Shown: positions 17,940-26,919 of the stretch, piece after piece | Layout: each line of letters starts with the position of its first letter | Position numbering within the stretch: position 1 is the stretch's first letter | Assembly (NCBI RefSeq): GCF_003994415.1 | Contig: NZ_CP034689.1 | Span: forward strand, 806,001 to 870,000 | DNA from: Achromobacter spanius | GTDB lineage: Bacteria > Pseudomonadota > Gammaproteobacteria > Burkholderiales > Burkholderiaceae_B | DNA length: 64,000 nt | Direction: 5' to 3' | Made by a program: the position numbers and the translations under genes | The notes under the pieces: model-generated | The model's database searches: none | Told to the model about the DNA's origin: nothing | Seen by the model: the letters and a program-made list of their open reading frames with translations, nothing else

Positions 17940-19286
17940 ATGTCCGAGATGACAAACATGGAAGTCCCACAAAGCGAGGGGCTGGAAGGCGCCATTCTTT
18001 TAGTCGATGACGAACCGCATATCCTGTCAAGCCTGGTGCGAGAGCTCCGAGGTACGCACTCGTCGATACTCACCGCGACAGACGGCGTTGATGCAATCAA
18101 TAAAATGGTGCGCAACAAGATTGATCTCGTCATCTGTGACGCCAACATGCCGGGGATGTCGGGTGCCGACCTGCTTGCAACAGTACAGCAGCGGTGGCCC
18201 GATACTGTTCGTATCCTGCTCACGGGCTATCCGGAACACAACAACACGATTCGTGCCATTAACGAGGGGCGTATTTATCGATACCTGACGAAGCCGTGGG
18301 ATGCCGATCAATTACGCATCGCAGTGAGTCAAGGCTTGGCGCTTCATCAAGCGCAAGCCGAAAGAAAGCGGTTAGAGCAGATCAATCGTCAGCAGTATCA
18401 GGCGTTACAGCATCTAAACAACTCATTAGAAAGGCGCGTGAAGGAGCGCACGGCGCAGCTTGAGCGAGCGAACGCTGAGATCGAGAAGGCGCACCAAAGC
18501 CTGCAGCAAAGTTATGTCATGGCCACGCGAGTATTTGCTTCACTGATAAATCTAAGGCTGCCTGCAGAAAAACAATCCAACGCAAAAGTTGCATCACTTG
18601 TGAGCGCCTTCTGCGACAAAATGCAGATGAACGAGAAGCAGATGCAGGATCTGGCCATCGCTTCGGCGCTCTATAACATTGGAAAACTGACTTGGGACGA
18701 TACGCTCATTGCTGGATCTCCGGACCGAATGGAAAGGACTCAGCGCGACCGATACCGGACCTATCCGGTGGTGGGAGAGAGTTTGCTCATGTCGCTTGAG
18801 CCGGCCAACGACGCTGCCAACATAATTCGTCATCATCAAGAGCGCTGGGATGGCGCCGGCTTTCCCGATGGCTTGGCAGGCGAGGCCATCCCTTATGGCG
18901 CGCGCATTCTGAAGATTGCCACCGATTATGTTGAACTTCGAATGGGAGTCTTGCTATCGAGAAAACTTGGCCATGAAGAAGCCATTGATGCGGTTCGTAG
19001 ATACTCTGGTCGACTTTATGACCCGAGTTTGTGTGAGCCGTACATCGAGGTCATGGAAAGCATTGAAAATTCCGACGCCGCCGATGAGACTGTTTTGGTG
19101 CTCGATACCGCCAGGCTCGAGCCGGGGATGATATTGGTAAAGGACCTTCACGCTTTAAGCGGCATGTTGTTAATAAGCGCAGGTAAGCCCCTGACGGAGC
19201 GGCTGATAGATAAGCTGATGGTCTTTGAGCAAAATGAAGATGCCACGTATCAATTGTTCGTTCGTATGCCTGAGACGGAAGATTAA
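17940..19286 (+). CDS. Response regulator with degenerate HD-GYP output domain
   Basis: 448 aa. Receiver domain at residues 18-135 with D23/D24 and phospho-acceptor D67 (VICDANMPGMSG), Thr and Lys switch residues (LLTGYP, TKPWD). A coiled coil follows (about 140-190). The output resembles HD-GYP phosphodiesterases: ALYNIGKL stands where HDIGK is expected, and HHQERWDGAGFPDGL matches the HHE..DG.GYP segment. The metal-binding HD pair is replaced by YN, so c-di-GMP hydrolysis is doubtful; it may act as a sensor or docking domain. Its receiver resembles the one at the end of the next gene. Confidence 0.87.
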   Translation: MSEMTNMEVPQSEGLEGAILLVDDEPHILSSLVRELRGTHSSILTATDGVDAINKMVRNKIDLVICDANMPGMSGADLLATVQQRWPDTVRILLTGYPEHNNTIRAINEGRIYRYLTKPWDADQLRIAVSQGLALHQAQAERKRLEQINRQQYQALQHLNNSLERRVKERTAQLERANAEIEKAHQSLQQSYVMATRVFASLINLRLPAEKQSNAKVASLVSAFCDKMQMNEKQMQDLAIASALYNIGKLTWDDTLIAGSPDRMERTQRDRYRTYPVVGESLLMSLEPANDAANIIRHHQERWDGAGFPDGLAGEAIPYGARILKIATDYVELRMGVLLSRKLGHEEAIDAVRRYSGRLYDPSLCEPYIEVMESIENSDAADETVLVLDTARLEPGMILVKDLHALSGMLLISAGKPLTERLIDKLMVFEQNEDATYQLFVRMPETED

Positions 19287-19315
19287 TTGACGCATGCACA
19301 TTGCGGGGTATCTCC

Positions 19316-22300
19316 ATGAAGATGCGACATATCGTTATTTCTGCTTTGCCCATTGTTGTCGGATTCATACTTCTATGGGTCGGGCTTGCATGGCTTATAT
19401 GGAGACCGTTGCTGGCAGAGCACCTGCCCGAGCTGGCAGGCTCTATCGAGCAAGGGGCATTGCTTTTCGGCGCCGCAGGGGGCACGCTGTTGCTGAGCGC
19501 GCTTGGCGTTCGGGGCCTGGCATTGCTGGTAAATGCATTTGCATTTTCCGTAAACGCATGGATCGCCGTTTCTCGAATGCCTCCCATCGGCTGGGATTTG
19601 TGGAGTCAGCAGTCGTCGCTCACGCCGCTAATGCAAATCTCCATCGCGTTTGTGTGTTGCGCGCTGGGCTTGATAGAAGTCTTTCCGCGTTTTAAACGAC
19701 TGAGTTGGACGTTGGGCGGCGTGGCCTGTATTGGGGCGGTGCTTCAAACGGTCGCGAGAGTGCAGGCCTGGCCGGCGGGTAATCCCTTGGCGGTAATATT
19801 CCGTATCGAAGGCCTATATACGTTGCTCCTCGTGCTCATGGCACTGAGCGCGATGGCTCTGATTACGCAAAGACGTTCGGAGAAGGTTATAGCCCGACAG
19901 ACGGCAAGTGTCTGGTTGGCGGCTTTGGGGACGTTCGTCGCGGTCCTGTGTTGGTGCGTCATCGGCACTCACGAACTGAGCATAAAGGTTAATCAGGCAA
20001 GGATATTGTTGGATCAGGCTGACAGACAGGTGAACGCAGCGGTGAGGGTTCGCTTTACCGTGCTGAATAGATTGGCTGCCCGATGGGGGATCGAAGGCGG
20101 ATTGCCCGAACCCACATCATTTAAGTTCGACGCCACCGCATTCCTCCGCGACATACCCGGGTTCAAAGGGATGGCGTTGATCGACATTGACGGAAGCATC
20201 CTTCTGTCCAACGCAGAGAACGCCGAAATCGACCAATTGATGAAAGCGTATTTTTCAACCCCGGCCGCGAGAATTTTCTTGCATCACGTTGAAGAAAGCG
20301 GCAAGCCACACATTGGCAGACCCATCCCAAGCGCCGGTCTGCCTTCACTTGCTTTGGTGGCGGCGAAATTGCCGATGCAGAGTGGAAAGGCTACGTATTT
20401 AGTCGCAGTTCAGCAGCTCGCGGATCTGTTCGTCAGCATTCCGGGACCCGCTGTCGGCCTGGCAGCGGTTTCCGTCGATCTCGCTGGCGCGGAAATATAC
20501 AGCGTGGGTGCCGCCAGCCGGGGCGATCTACTCGTTCAGGCAGCGATCGAAATCGATCATGAAAACCTGGCTACGATCAAGGGGTGGTACCGGGGAACGG
20601 TTACGGAAGGGCCAATTTCATTTCTTTCCACATCCGCACTGCTCGTCGGCATCGTGTCGACCCTATTTCTTATGCTGAACCAGCAGTTGAGTTGGTCATC
20701 GCGGCGAAGATCGTACAAGCTTGCAATGGCCCACGGCGCACTTCAGCGAAGCCTGGATGCCCAGCATCGTCTTAATGGGATGAAGGCGAGAATTATGCGG
20801 CTGTCCGGGGATATTATATTTTCGCTGAACCGGGACCTTGCTTTTACCGAGGTGAGCGTCTCTGTGGAGAGAATTTTGGGATACTCGCCCCACGAATTAA
20901 AAGGCAAGCGAGTCATCGACTTTGTGCAACGAACCGATCGCCGGCGTACCGGATTAGCGCTAGAGTCGGCGATGGAAAATTCTTCGGAAGACTGGAAGTT
21001 TCAAAATCAGTTGAATGACAAGTTCGGGGTGCCGCTCGAGATGAAATGGTCCGCCGAATGGGTTGAATCCGAGCAGCTTTTGTATTGCGTAGTCCGCGAC
21101 GTCGACTGGATCCGACAGCAGGACGTGTTTAACGCTGCATCGCGACGCGTCTATGACCAGATCATTGCCAGGGCATCCTTGGATACCGTCTTACGTTCCA
21201 TAGCCGGCTTGGCTCGAGCGATTGTTCCAGGCGCTAGTTTCGCTGTACGTCGCCTCGTGGAAGACCAGGGCACGCTCCAACTACTCATGGCGGAAGGGCC
21301 GGGGGCTGATTTCGAAAGTAGTCTTGGCGATCAACTCCCGCTGACTGCTGATTCGCCCCAGTGCGACGCGGTTCGCAATGGAGCCCCTGTATTTATTGAT
21401 CAGGTCGATTGTTCGGACTGTGCATCAATGTGCGGAGCCGCTTCATTCGCTTATTGGGCCTCGCCGATGTCCGTGGGACCGAAACTGCTTGGCGCCGTGG
21501 GAGTGTACTCGCCCGACGATCAACGGATGAGCTACGACACACAGGCTCTTGCAGCAATCTGCCAGTTGGCTGCGGTTGCCATTAAAGCGGCGGATGATCG
21601 CAAGAGCCTTGAAGCAAGCGAACAGCGATATCGCTCCCTGTATCACTTCAATCCCGATGCGGTTTATTCGTTTGACTTGACGGGGCGCTACACAAGCGTA
21701 AACCCGCAGGCTGGCATATTGACCGGTCTCTCGGAGAGAGAGCTATTGCAGCTAACGTATCGTTCGGTTGTCACTGCAGAAGACCTCGAAATGGTCAATA
21801 GGCATTTCGACGCGGTCCTGAAGGGAGAAGTGCGCCGATACCTTGCAAGGTGCAAGGTCGCAACCGGAAAAGTTCGAATATTCGATGTCACCAATATGCC
21901 TATTCAGGTTGAGGATCAAGTGGTAGGCGTTTTTGGTATCGCGAGAGATGTGACGGAACAGGAGAGAGCGGGTGCCGTAATTAGAGCGAAGGAGAAGCAG
22001 CTTCGCCAGTTGCTCATTGATATGCGAGATGCGGTGTTGGTTGTGAATCAAGGTGGCTACGTGCGCTTTGCAAACGAAGCGGCACAGCAAATGTTCGGCA
22101 GAAGCCAGGCGGGGTTGCAGAACATGCATGTTCCCCTACCAGAAGTTCCCCCAAAGTTGTTTGAGTGGAAAACGGTAGACCGGGGGGGAGGTACCTTGGA
22201 CGTGGAAGTCGCCCTCTCGGAGACAGAGTGGGAGAAGCAGCCAATGCGGCTGCTGTCTCTTCGAGATTTGCGACCGCGTAAACACTTTGAACAGCAATTG

Positions 22301-24400
22301 CACTTGCTCCATCGCAGCCTCGAGGCTTGCTACAACGCAGTAACCATCGCTGATGCCACGGATCCCGAGTTTCCGTTGATTTATGTCAATCCGGCCTTTG
22401 AGCGGATGACTGGTTTCAGTCGCACGGAAGCGCTCGGCAGAAACTGCAGGTTCTTGCAAGGGCCGGAAACGGATCAGGTAGCCGTCGAAAAAATTCGTGC
22501 AGCCTTGTCAGACAATCGTGAAATTGACATTGTCATCCAAAATACGCGAAAGGACGGCACTGCTTTCTGGAATCATCTATTTATCGCCCCGGTTCCGAAT
22601 GAACTGGGTAGAGTAGGGAATTTTATTGGAATCTTGAACGACATCACGCAGCAAAAGAAGATCGAGGAGCAACTTGAGTATGGTGCGACGCACGACATAT
22701 TGACTGAGCTTCCAAATAGGCGGTTGCTTCGAGAATACCTGACTAAAAGCAGCGCCGAGGCTCGGAGACGGGGCGATACGCTCGCCGTGGGATTCTTCGA
22801 CCTGGACGGCTTCAAGCTGATCAACGATTCGATGGGGCACGATTTCGGCGATCGTGTATTGATACAGGTTGCCCAGCGAATGAGAGCGTGCCTTCAAAAG
22901 GGAGAGATGGTTGCCCGTGTTGGCGGAGACGAGTTCGTTATCGTATTGCCATCTACGACGCGTGAGCGTTCGCATAGATTGATAGAGGCTGCTATTAACG
23001 CCGTGGGCGCGCCCTATAGGTTCGGCGAGTTGGAAGTGCATATCACGGCAAGCGCGGGACTTACAGTGAGCGACGGGGCAATCAAAGATCCGATGCAGTT
23101 GGTTCGCGAGTCAGATCTGGCGATGTTTCGTGCGAAGCGCGAGGGAAGGAATACGTGGCATGAATACACGATCGATCTTGGCAAGGACATTGAAGAGCGT
23201 TTAGCTCTGCGTGGAGACCTGAAGCGCGCGCTAGATAATGGAGAGCTAGCTCTTTATTATCAACCAATCATTGATGGCCGTACCCATCGCATAGCCAGTG
23301 TTGAGGCGCTCTTGCGTTGGCAACACCCAACTCGTGGATTTGTTTCCCCATCGTTCTTCATACCGTTGGCGGAGGAGACGGGACAGATCATTCCCTTGAG
23401 TAGATGGGTGCTGGAAAGGGCATGTCGCGATGCCGCTGCATTGCAGGACCTAGGATGGTCCGATTGCCCTGTGGCATTGAATGTTTCAGCCCTTTACTTC
23501 CAGCGGACAGATTTTGTATCTGAGCTCGAGAGTGAACTGCTCCGTTGGAATCTAACGTCGAGAAGCATCGAAATCGAGATAACTGAAAGTGTTCTGCTTG
23601 ATGATGCTGAGAGAGCAATCGATACGCTTCGGCAGATCAGGGAACTTGGGGTGAAGATTTCGATCGATGATTTCGGTACAGGCTATTCAAGTTTGAACTA
23701 TCTCAAGAACCTTCCAATTGACAAGGTGAAGATAGATCGGTCGTTCGTTCAGGAAGTTATCAGCGATCGGCATGATGCATCTATCGCCAAGGCGATTATA
23801 TCGATGGCGCACCATCTTGATCTGAAGGTGGTTGCAGAAGGCGTTGAGATCGAGGCCCAGTACGCGTTCTTGCGCAGAAATCACTGCGATTATTTTCAAG
23901 GCTACTTATTCGCGCACCCTATGCCGTATGAAGCGCTGGCGCGGTATCTGAGAGACGGCTCCCAAGGAAGCAAAACTTGGGGCGAAAGCGGAGCTGCTGA
24001 GGTGGAGCGGGTGCTCCTGCTATTAGATGACGAAGAAAATATACTGCGGGCTCTTGTGCGTGTCTTGCGGCGGGATGGTTATAAAATTCTAACCGCCCAA
24101 AGCCCCCAAGAGGCATTTCGTTTGCTTGCGAGCAATAAAGTGGATGTTATTGTTTCTGATCAACGGATGCCCGAGATGACAGGTACGGAGTTTTTTCATC
24201 AAGTCAAGGACATGTACCCGGAAACGGTACGCATTATCTTGTCGGGCTATACGGACTTGGCGTCAGTAACTTCCGCGATAAATAAAGGCGCCATCTATCG
24301 ATACTTCACGAAACCTTGGGACGATGAGGAGTTGCGGGATTCCATCGCTATTGCATTTCGCAAACGAGAAGGCGAAGGGGCTGCAGCAGAGAACTATTGA
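19316..24400 (+). CDS. Membrane PAS/GAF/LOV-GGDEF-EAL protein with C-terminal receiver domain
   Basis: 1694 aa. Order: about six N-terminal membrane helices (10-220), an extracytoplasmic sensor (about 230-440), one more helix (about 440-465), PAS (490-600), GAF-like domain (615-765) with a Cys cluster (DCSDCASMCG), two PAS (770-1000), a LOV domain with the flavin motif GRNCRFLQG (C1044 as adduct Cys), GGDEF (intact at 1203-1207), EAL (E1330-A-L) and a receiver with D1571 and phospho-acceptor D1615. It should make and/or degrade c-di-GMP at the membrane, tuned by blue light, an external ligand and phosphorylation. The ATG at 19316 is preferred to a TTG at 19301. It lies 29 bp after the REC-HD gene and is likely co-transcribed. 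Confidence 0.88.
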   Translation: MKMRHIVISALPIVVGFILLWVGLAWLIWRPLLAEHLPELAGSIEQGALLFGAAGGTLLLSALGVRGLALLVNAFAFSVNAWIAVSRMPPIGWDLWSQQSSLTPLMQISIAFVCCALGLIEVFPRFKRLSWTLGGVACIGAVLQTVARVQAWPAGNPLAVIFRIEGLYTLLLVLMALSAMALITQRRSEKVIARQTASVWLAALGTFVAVLCWCVIGTHELSIKVNQARILLDQADRQVNAAVRVRFTVLNRLAARWGIEGGLPEPTSFKFDATAFLRDIPGFKGMALIDIDGSILLSNAENAEIDQLMKAYFSTPAARIFLHHVEESGKPHIGRPIPSAGLPSLALVAAKLPMQSGKATYLVAVQQLADLFVSIPGPAVGLAAVSVDLAGAEIYSVGAASRGDLLVQAAIEIDHENLATIKGWYRGTVTEGPISFLSTSALLVGIVSTLFLMLNQQLSWSSRRRSYKLAMAHGALQRSLDAQHRLNGMKARIMRLSGDIIFSLNRDLAFTEVSVSVERILGYSPHELKGKRVIDFVQRTDRRRTGLALESAMENSSEDWKFQNQLNDKFGVPLEMKWSAEWVESEQLLYCVVRDVDWIRQQDVFNAASRRVYDQIIARASLDTVLRSIAGLARAIVPGASFAVRRLVEDQGTLQLLMAEGPGADFESSLGDQLPLTADSPQCDAVRNGAPVFIDQVDCSDCASMCGAASFAYWASPMSVGPKLLGAVGVYSPDDQRMSYDTQALAAICQLAAVAIKAADDRKSLEASEQRYRSLYHFNPDAVYSFDLTGRYTSVNPQAGILTGLSERELLQLTYRSVVTAEDLEMVNRHFDAVLKGEVRRYLARCKVATGKVRIFDVTNMPIQVEDQVVGVFGIARDVTEQERAGAVIRAKEKQLRQLLIDMRDAVLVVNQGGYVRFANEAAQQMFGRSQAGLQNMHVPLPEVPPKLFEWKTVDRGGGTLDVEVALSETEWEKQPMRLLSLRDLRPRKHFEQQLHLLHRSLEACYNAVTIADATDPEFPLIYVNPAFERMTGFSRTEALGRNCRFLQGPETDQVAVEKIRAALSDNREIDIVIQNTRKDGTAFWNHLFIAPVPNELGRVGNFIGILNDITQQKKIEEQLEYGATHDILTELPNRRLLREYLTKSSAEARRRGDTLAVGFFDLDGFKLINDSMGHDFGDRVLIQVAQRMRACLQKGEMVARVGGDEFVIVLPSTTRERSHRLIEAAINAVGAPYRFGELEVHITASAGLTVSDGAIKDPMQLVRESDLAMFRAKREGRNTWHEYTIDLGKDIEERLALRGDLKRALDNGELALYYQPIIDGRTHRIASVEALLRWQHPTRGFVSPSFFIPLAEETGQIIPLSRWVLERACRDAAALQDLGWSDCPVALNVSALYFQRTDFVSELESELLRWNLTSRSIEIEITESVLLDDAERAIDTLRQIRELGVKISIDDFGTGYSSLNYLKNLPIDKVKIDRSFVQEVISDRHDASIAKAIISMAHHLDLKVVAEGVEIEAQYAFLRRNHCDYFQGYLFAHPMPYEALARYLRDGSQGSKTWGESGAAEVERVLLLLDDEENILRALVRVLRRDGYKILTAQSPQEAFRLLASNKVDVIVSDQRMPEMTGTEFFHQVKDMYPETVRIILSGYTDLASVTSAINKGAIYRYFTKPWDDEELRDSIAIAFRKREGEGAAAENY

Positions 24401-25110
24401 TATGCGCTATGTTGAAAGGAGCGTTGAATTCTTGGCTGCCGGCATCACTGGATTGGCTGTTGCTCAGGAGTCTAGTGTGTGCCTAAGAACTCGTAGAACC
24501 GGGGGAGTAAACTAGGGAGTCTGTTGCCGGACTAGTGCTAAATCCGGTGAAATTTGGCTCGGCGATAGTCCGCAAATGCGATCTCTTACTGCGGGTCTAG
24601 AATGCCGAAGGGTATTTCTAGGCGGGTGTCAATGATCAGCTTGAGAGTTGAAAGCACATGGGTCTAGACACTTGAATTAGCTCCCCTGATATACCGATTG
24701 AGACTGCTACCAATCCTGTTGTTGGTAAGGGATATATTATTTTTACATAGCGATGGGAGATGCCGCATTGCGGGAAGTGCTCGCCCAATCCGAGACAGCG
24801 ACCCACCCCGAATTTCAAAAAAAAACCTGTCCAGTTACGGACAGGTCTGAAGCACGCCGATTACTGCTTGCAGTATTCAGCGCCAGCCACCCTCGCCGGC
24901 ACGAGGATAGACCAGCTATTGTAGCTGCAGCGACATCCCGGCCGAAGGGTTCTCGAACGGTGATGCACATACTGGACAGTGAACTTGGTAAATTTGATTT
25001 TCACAGATGTAACTTTGGTGGCCCCATCGCGCTCGCCCAAGCCTATTCGATTAGTTGGAGTCGGGCGCAATCACCAGTTTAGGGCGATCGGGCATAGTAA
25101 ATGGCAATCT
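24401..25110. other. 700-bp gap, no gene supported
   Basis: Only a hairpin terminator (24819-24850) stands out. A 69-codon minus-strand frame (24861-25070) ending just before that terminator may be the tail of a small gene, but it has no recognisable content or ribosome binding site. Confidence 0.45.
24819..24848 (-). terminator. Hairpin terminator reading on the minus strand
   Basis: ACCTGTCC and GGACAGGT enclose a 6-nt loop (AGTTAC), with a run of A on the left, so the T-run follows the stem on the minus strand. It would end transcripts from the H-NS-family gene at 25488 or from a small gene between. Confidence 0.75.
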
Positions 25111-25488
25111 CTATTTAGGTACACGTAATCCCTGGCGTGGAGGGGGCATGTCAATTAGGAAGTCGCCACGACTCTCGCCTCGCGACTCAGCGGCGGTAAG
25201 CCAACGGGGCGGCACACCCCGGCCAGTCCATGTTTTGCCGGTTTCAGGGTCGCGGTATTTTGCTGCTACTACAAATCGACCGTCCGTTTGCGGCGCATTG
25301 CTTTTAACTGATGTTTGGAAGCTATCTCGGTATGCAGCTAGCACGTCTTCAACGGCTATGCCGTGCGCGCGCATCAGACTGAGAATTTCGCGGACTGATA
25401 ATGATTTTCGCTTAGCGTGTAGCGCTTTAACTTGACGCTCCAACGCGCTAATTTTCACATCTATGCCTTTCAAGGCGTGTTTTGCCAT
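25111..25488 (-). CDS. H-NS family nucleoid-associated protein
   Basis: 125 aa from the ATG at 25488, with GGGAG 9 bases upstream. The N-terminal half is a heptad-like oligomerisation region (IDVKISALERQVKALHAKRKSLS). The C-terminal DNA-binding part holds KYRDPETGKTWTGRGVPPRWL, the conserved H-NS core used to bind AT-rich DNA by minor-groove contact, and ends with SRGDFLID. Island-borne H-NS proteins usually silence the island's own genes or modulate host H-NS. The gene is monocistronic and faces the terminator at 24819. Confidence 0.92.
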   Translation of the reverse strand: MAKHALKGIDVKISALERQVKALHAKRKSLSVREILSLMRAHGIAVEDVLAAYRDSFQTSVKSNAPQTDGRFVVAAKYRDPETGKTWTGRGVPPRWLTAAESRGESRGDFLIDMPPPRQGLRVPK

Positions 25489-25706
25489 CACTATGGTCTC
25501 CCTTTGGCCGATACTGCACTCTATTGCTGATGAAGCCCGCGGGAAGTTGAGAATAGCGCTAATTATTGAGCTCGTTTTCGGTGTAAGCGATCCTTCCTCC
25601 TTCGCCGTATCATCTATACAACGGATGTGCCCTTAAGCCCGATTCCGTACCATCCCTCTCCGGGCGAAACTGGGAGCGTGAACTTTGAGCATCAAGGAGA
25701 GAGAGG

Positions 25707-25946
25707 GTGCCGGCAAACTTCAACGAGACTCTAACAGCAGTAATTGCAACTGCCGACGACGGCTCCTCTTACCTTTTCGAACGACGAAGGCGAACGTTAC
25801 CCGGAGGAAAAGGCAGAGTGTTCTTTTTCTGCTGTCTGCCCAACGGAGAGGTCGTCGGTTGGTTAGGTTACGGGCAATACGAGATGCCAGACGGCACCAT
25901 AGTTCGAGTTCGCGGATGCTCACGACGTCGTCTGGACCGCCTGTAA
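25707..25946 (+). CDS. Small unknown protein, paralogue 1
   Basis: 79 aa, GTG start with AAGGAGAGAGAG upstream. Pattern: YLFERRRRTLPG, then FFFCCLPNGEVVGWLGYGQYEMPDGTIV. The same pattern occurs in the gene at 26086-26310, so the two are tandem paralogues, about 40 percent identical by eye. Two adjacent Cys and the WLG.G.YE.PDGT motif are conserved. I do not recognise the family and give no function. Confidence 0.6.
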   Translation: MPANFNETLTAVIATADDGSSYLFERRRRTLPGGKGRVFFFCCLPNGEVVGWLGYGQYEMPDGTIVRVRGCSRRRLDRL

Positions 25947-26085
25947 TCTATACCGGTATAAGCAGACTCGATCGGGGGGCTCAAGTCCGTTGAGGCTGTC
26001 TCCTATATCGTATTGCCGGATTGACGTAATCCCCGATTAGTGCCCCAATGAATCACGCTACGCGCGCGTGCTGTAGGGGAACGCC

Positions 26086-26310
26086 ATGACGGAGTACACC
26101 CAGCGGGCTCTTGAAATACTTGCAGTCAGTTGTGACGGCGACATCTACAGAATTGAAAGGCGGTGCCGAACACTTCCAGGGGACGATTCCGGCTCGCATT
26201 ATTATTGCTGTTTGGCGGATGGCCAGCAGGTGACATGGCTAGGCGAAGGACGATATGAGTTGCCGGACGGAACAGTCGTGAAGGCAGTGGCTTGCCAGCT
26301 ACGGACGTGA
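26086..26310 (+). CDS. Small unknown protein, paralogue 2
   Basis: 74 aa, ATG start preceded by GGGGAA. It shares with the upstream gene the motifs Y-x-x-ERR-x-RTLPG, a CCL turn and WLGEGRYELPDGTVV. The protein is likely a small beta-rich domain. Conservation of both members at the motif level argues that both are real genes rather than chance frames. Confidence 0.6.
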   Translation: MTEYTQRALEILAVSCDGDIYRIERRCRTLPGDDSGSHYYCCLADGQQVTWLGEGRYELPDGTVVKAVACQLRT

Positions 26311-26919
26311 CAAGCGATGTTCATTCAATGCAGAAATGCAGGAAGCCGCTGTTGTAGCAGTGAGTTCCAACTGCGGACCGCTGTCAGGAAGGTCGAGCAC
26401 GCTGGGTTCCCTGGACAGCACTGCGGTTGGGTTTCCAGCGGACGCTGTTAACTCATGAAGCTTCGCGCGGCTAAGCCCATGAAGCGTGCGACGAGCCTTT
26501 TTGATCATAACGGAAAACAACCGGCGAAGCGTAGGGGCGCGAAGAATCCCGTTGATCGAGACTTCAAGGGTGGTATTTTTTTGGCCGAGGTTGAAATCAA
26601 GAGCTCTACCTTCGCGAGCCGCGCTCCTTGAGTCGTCCGTGGATTGCGGCGGGAGGGGCGCATGCCTTTACTTTCTCGCTGCTGTCTATTTCAGCGGCTA
26701 GATAAGGATCCACGCTGCGGCCACGCCGCGCTAGCTATGCGCAGGCATACCGATCGTAGTTCGGTTAAGGGCGCTGTGGGGCACCCAGCACCCCCGCAAA
26801 AGAGTGGTTGCTAACAATGGGGGGCACGCTAAGGGCAGATTGACGGCGCTCGGCAGGATATGCCATGGTGTCAGCCACTTCCCTGCAGGGGATATTGCGT
26901 AAATTCGCCCAACGGCGCC
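26311..26919. other. 600-bp gap, no gene supported
   Basis: No coding frame, RNA or repeat recognised. It separates the small paralogues from the end of the replication gene on the minus strand. Confidence 0.45.

Noticed and set aside
24861..25070. Minus-strand 69-codon frame before a terminator
   Set aside because: Position is suggestive, but there is no ribosome binding site or motif; left as a note in the gap entry.
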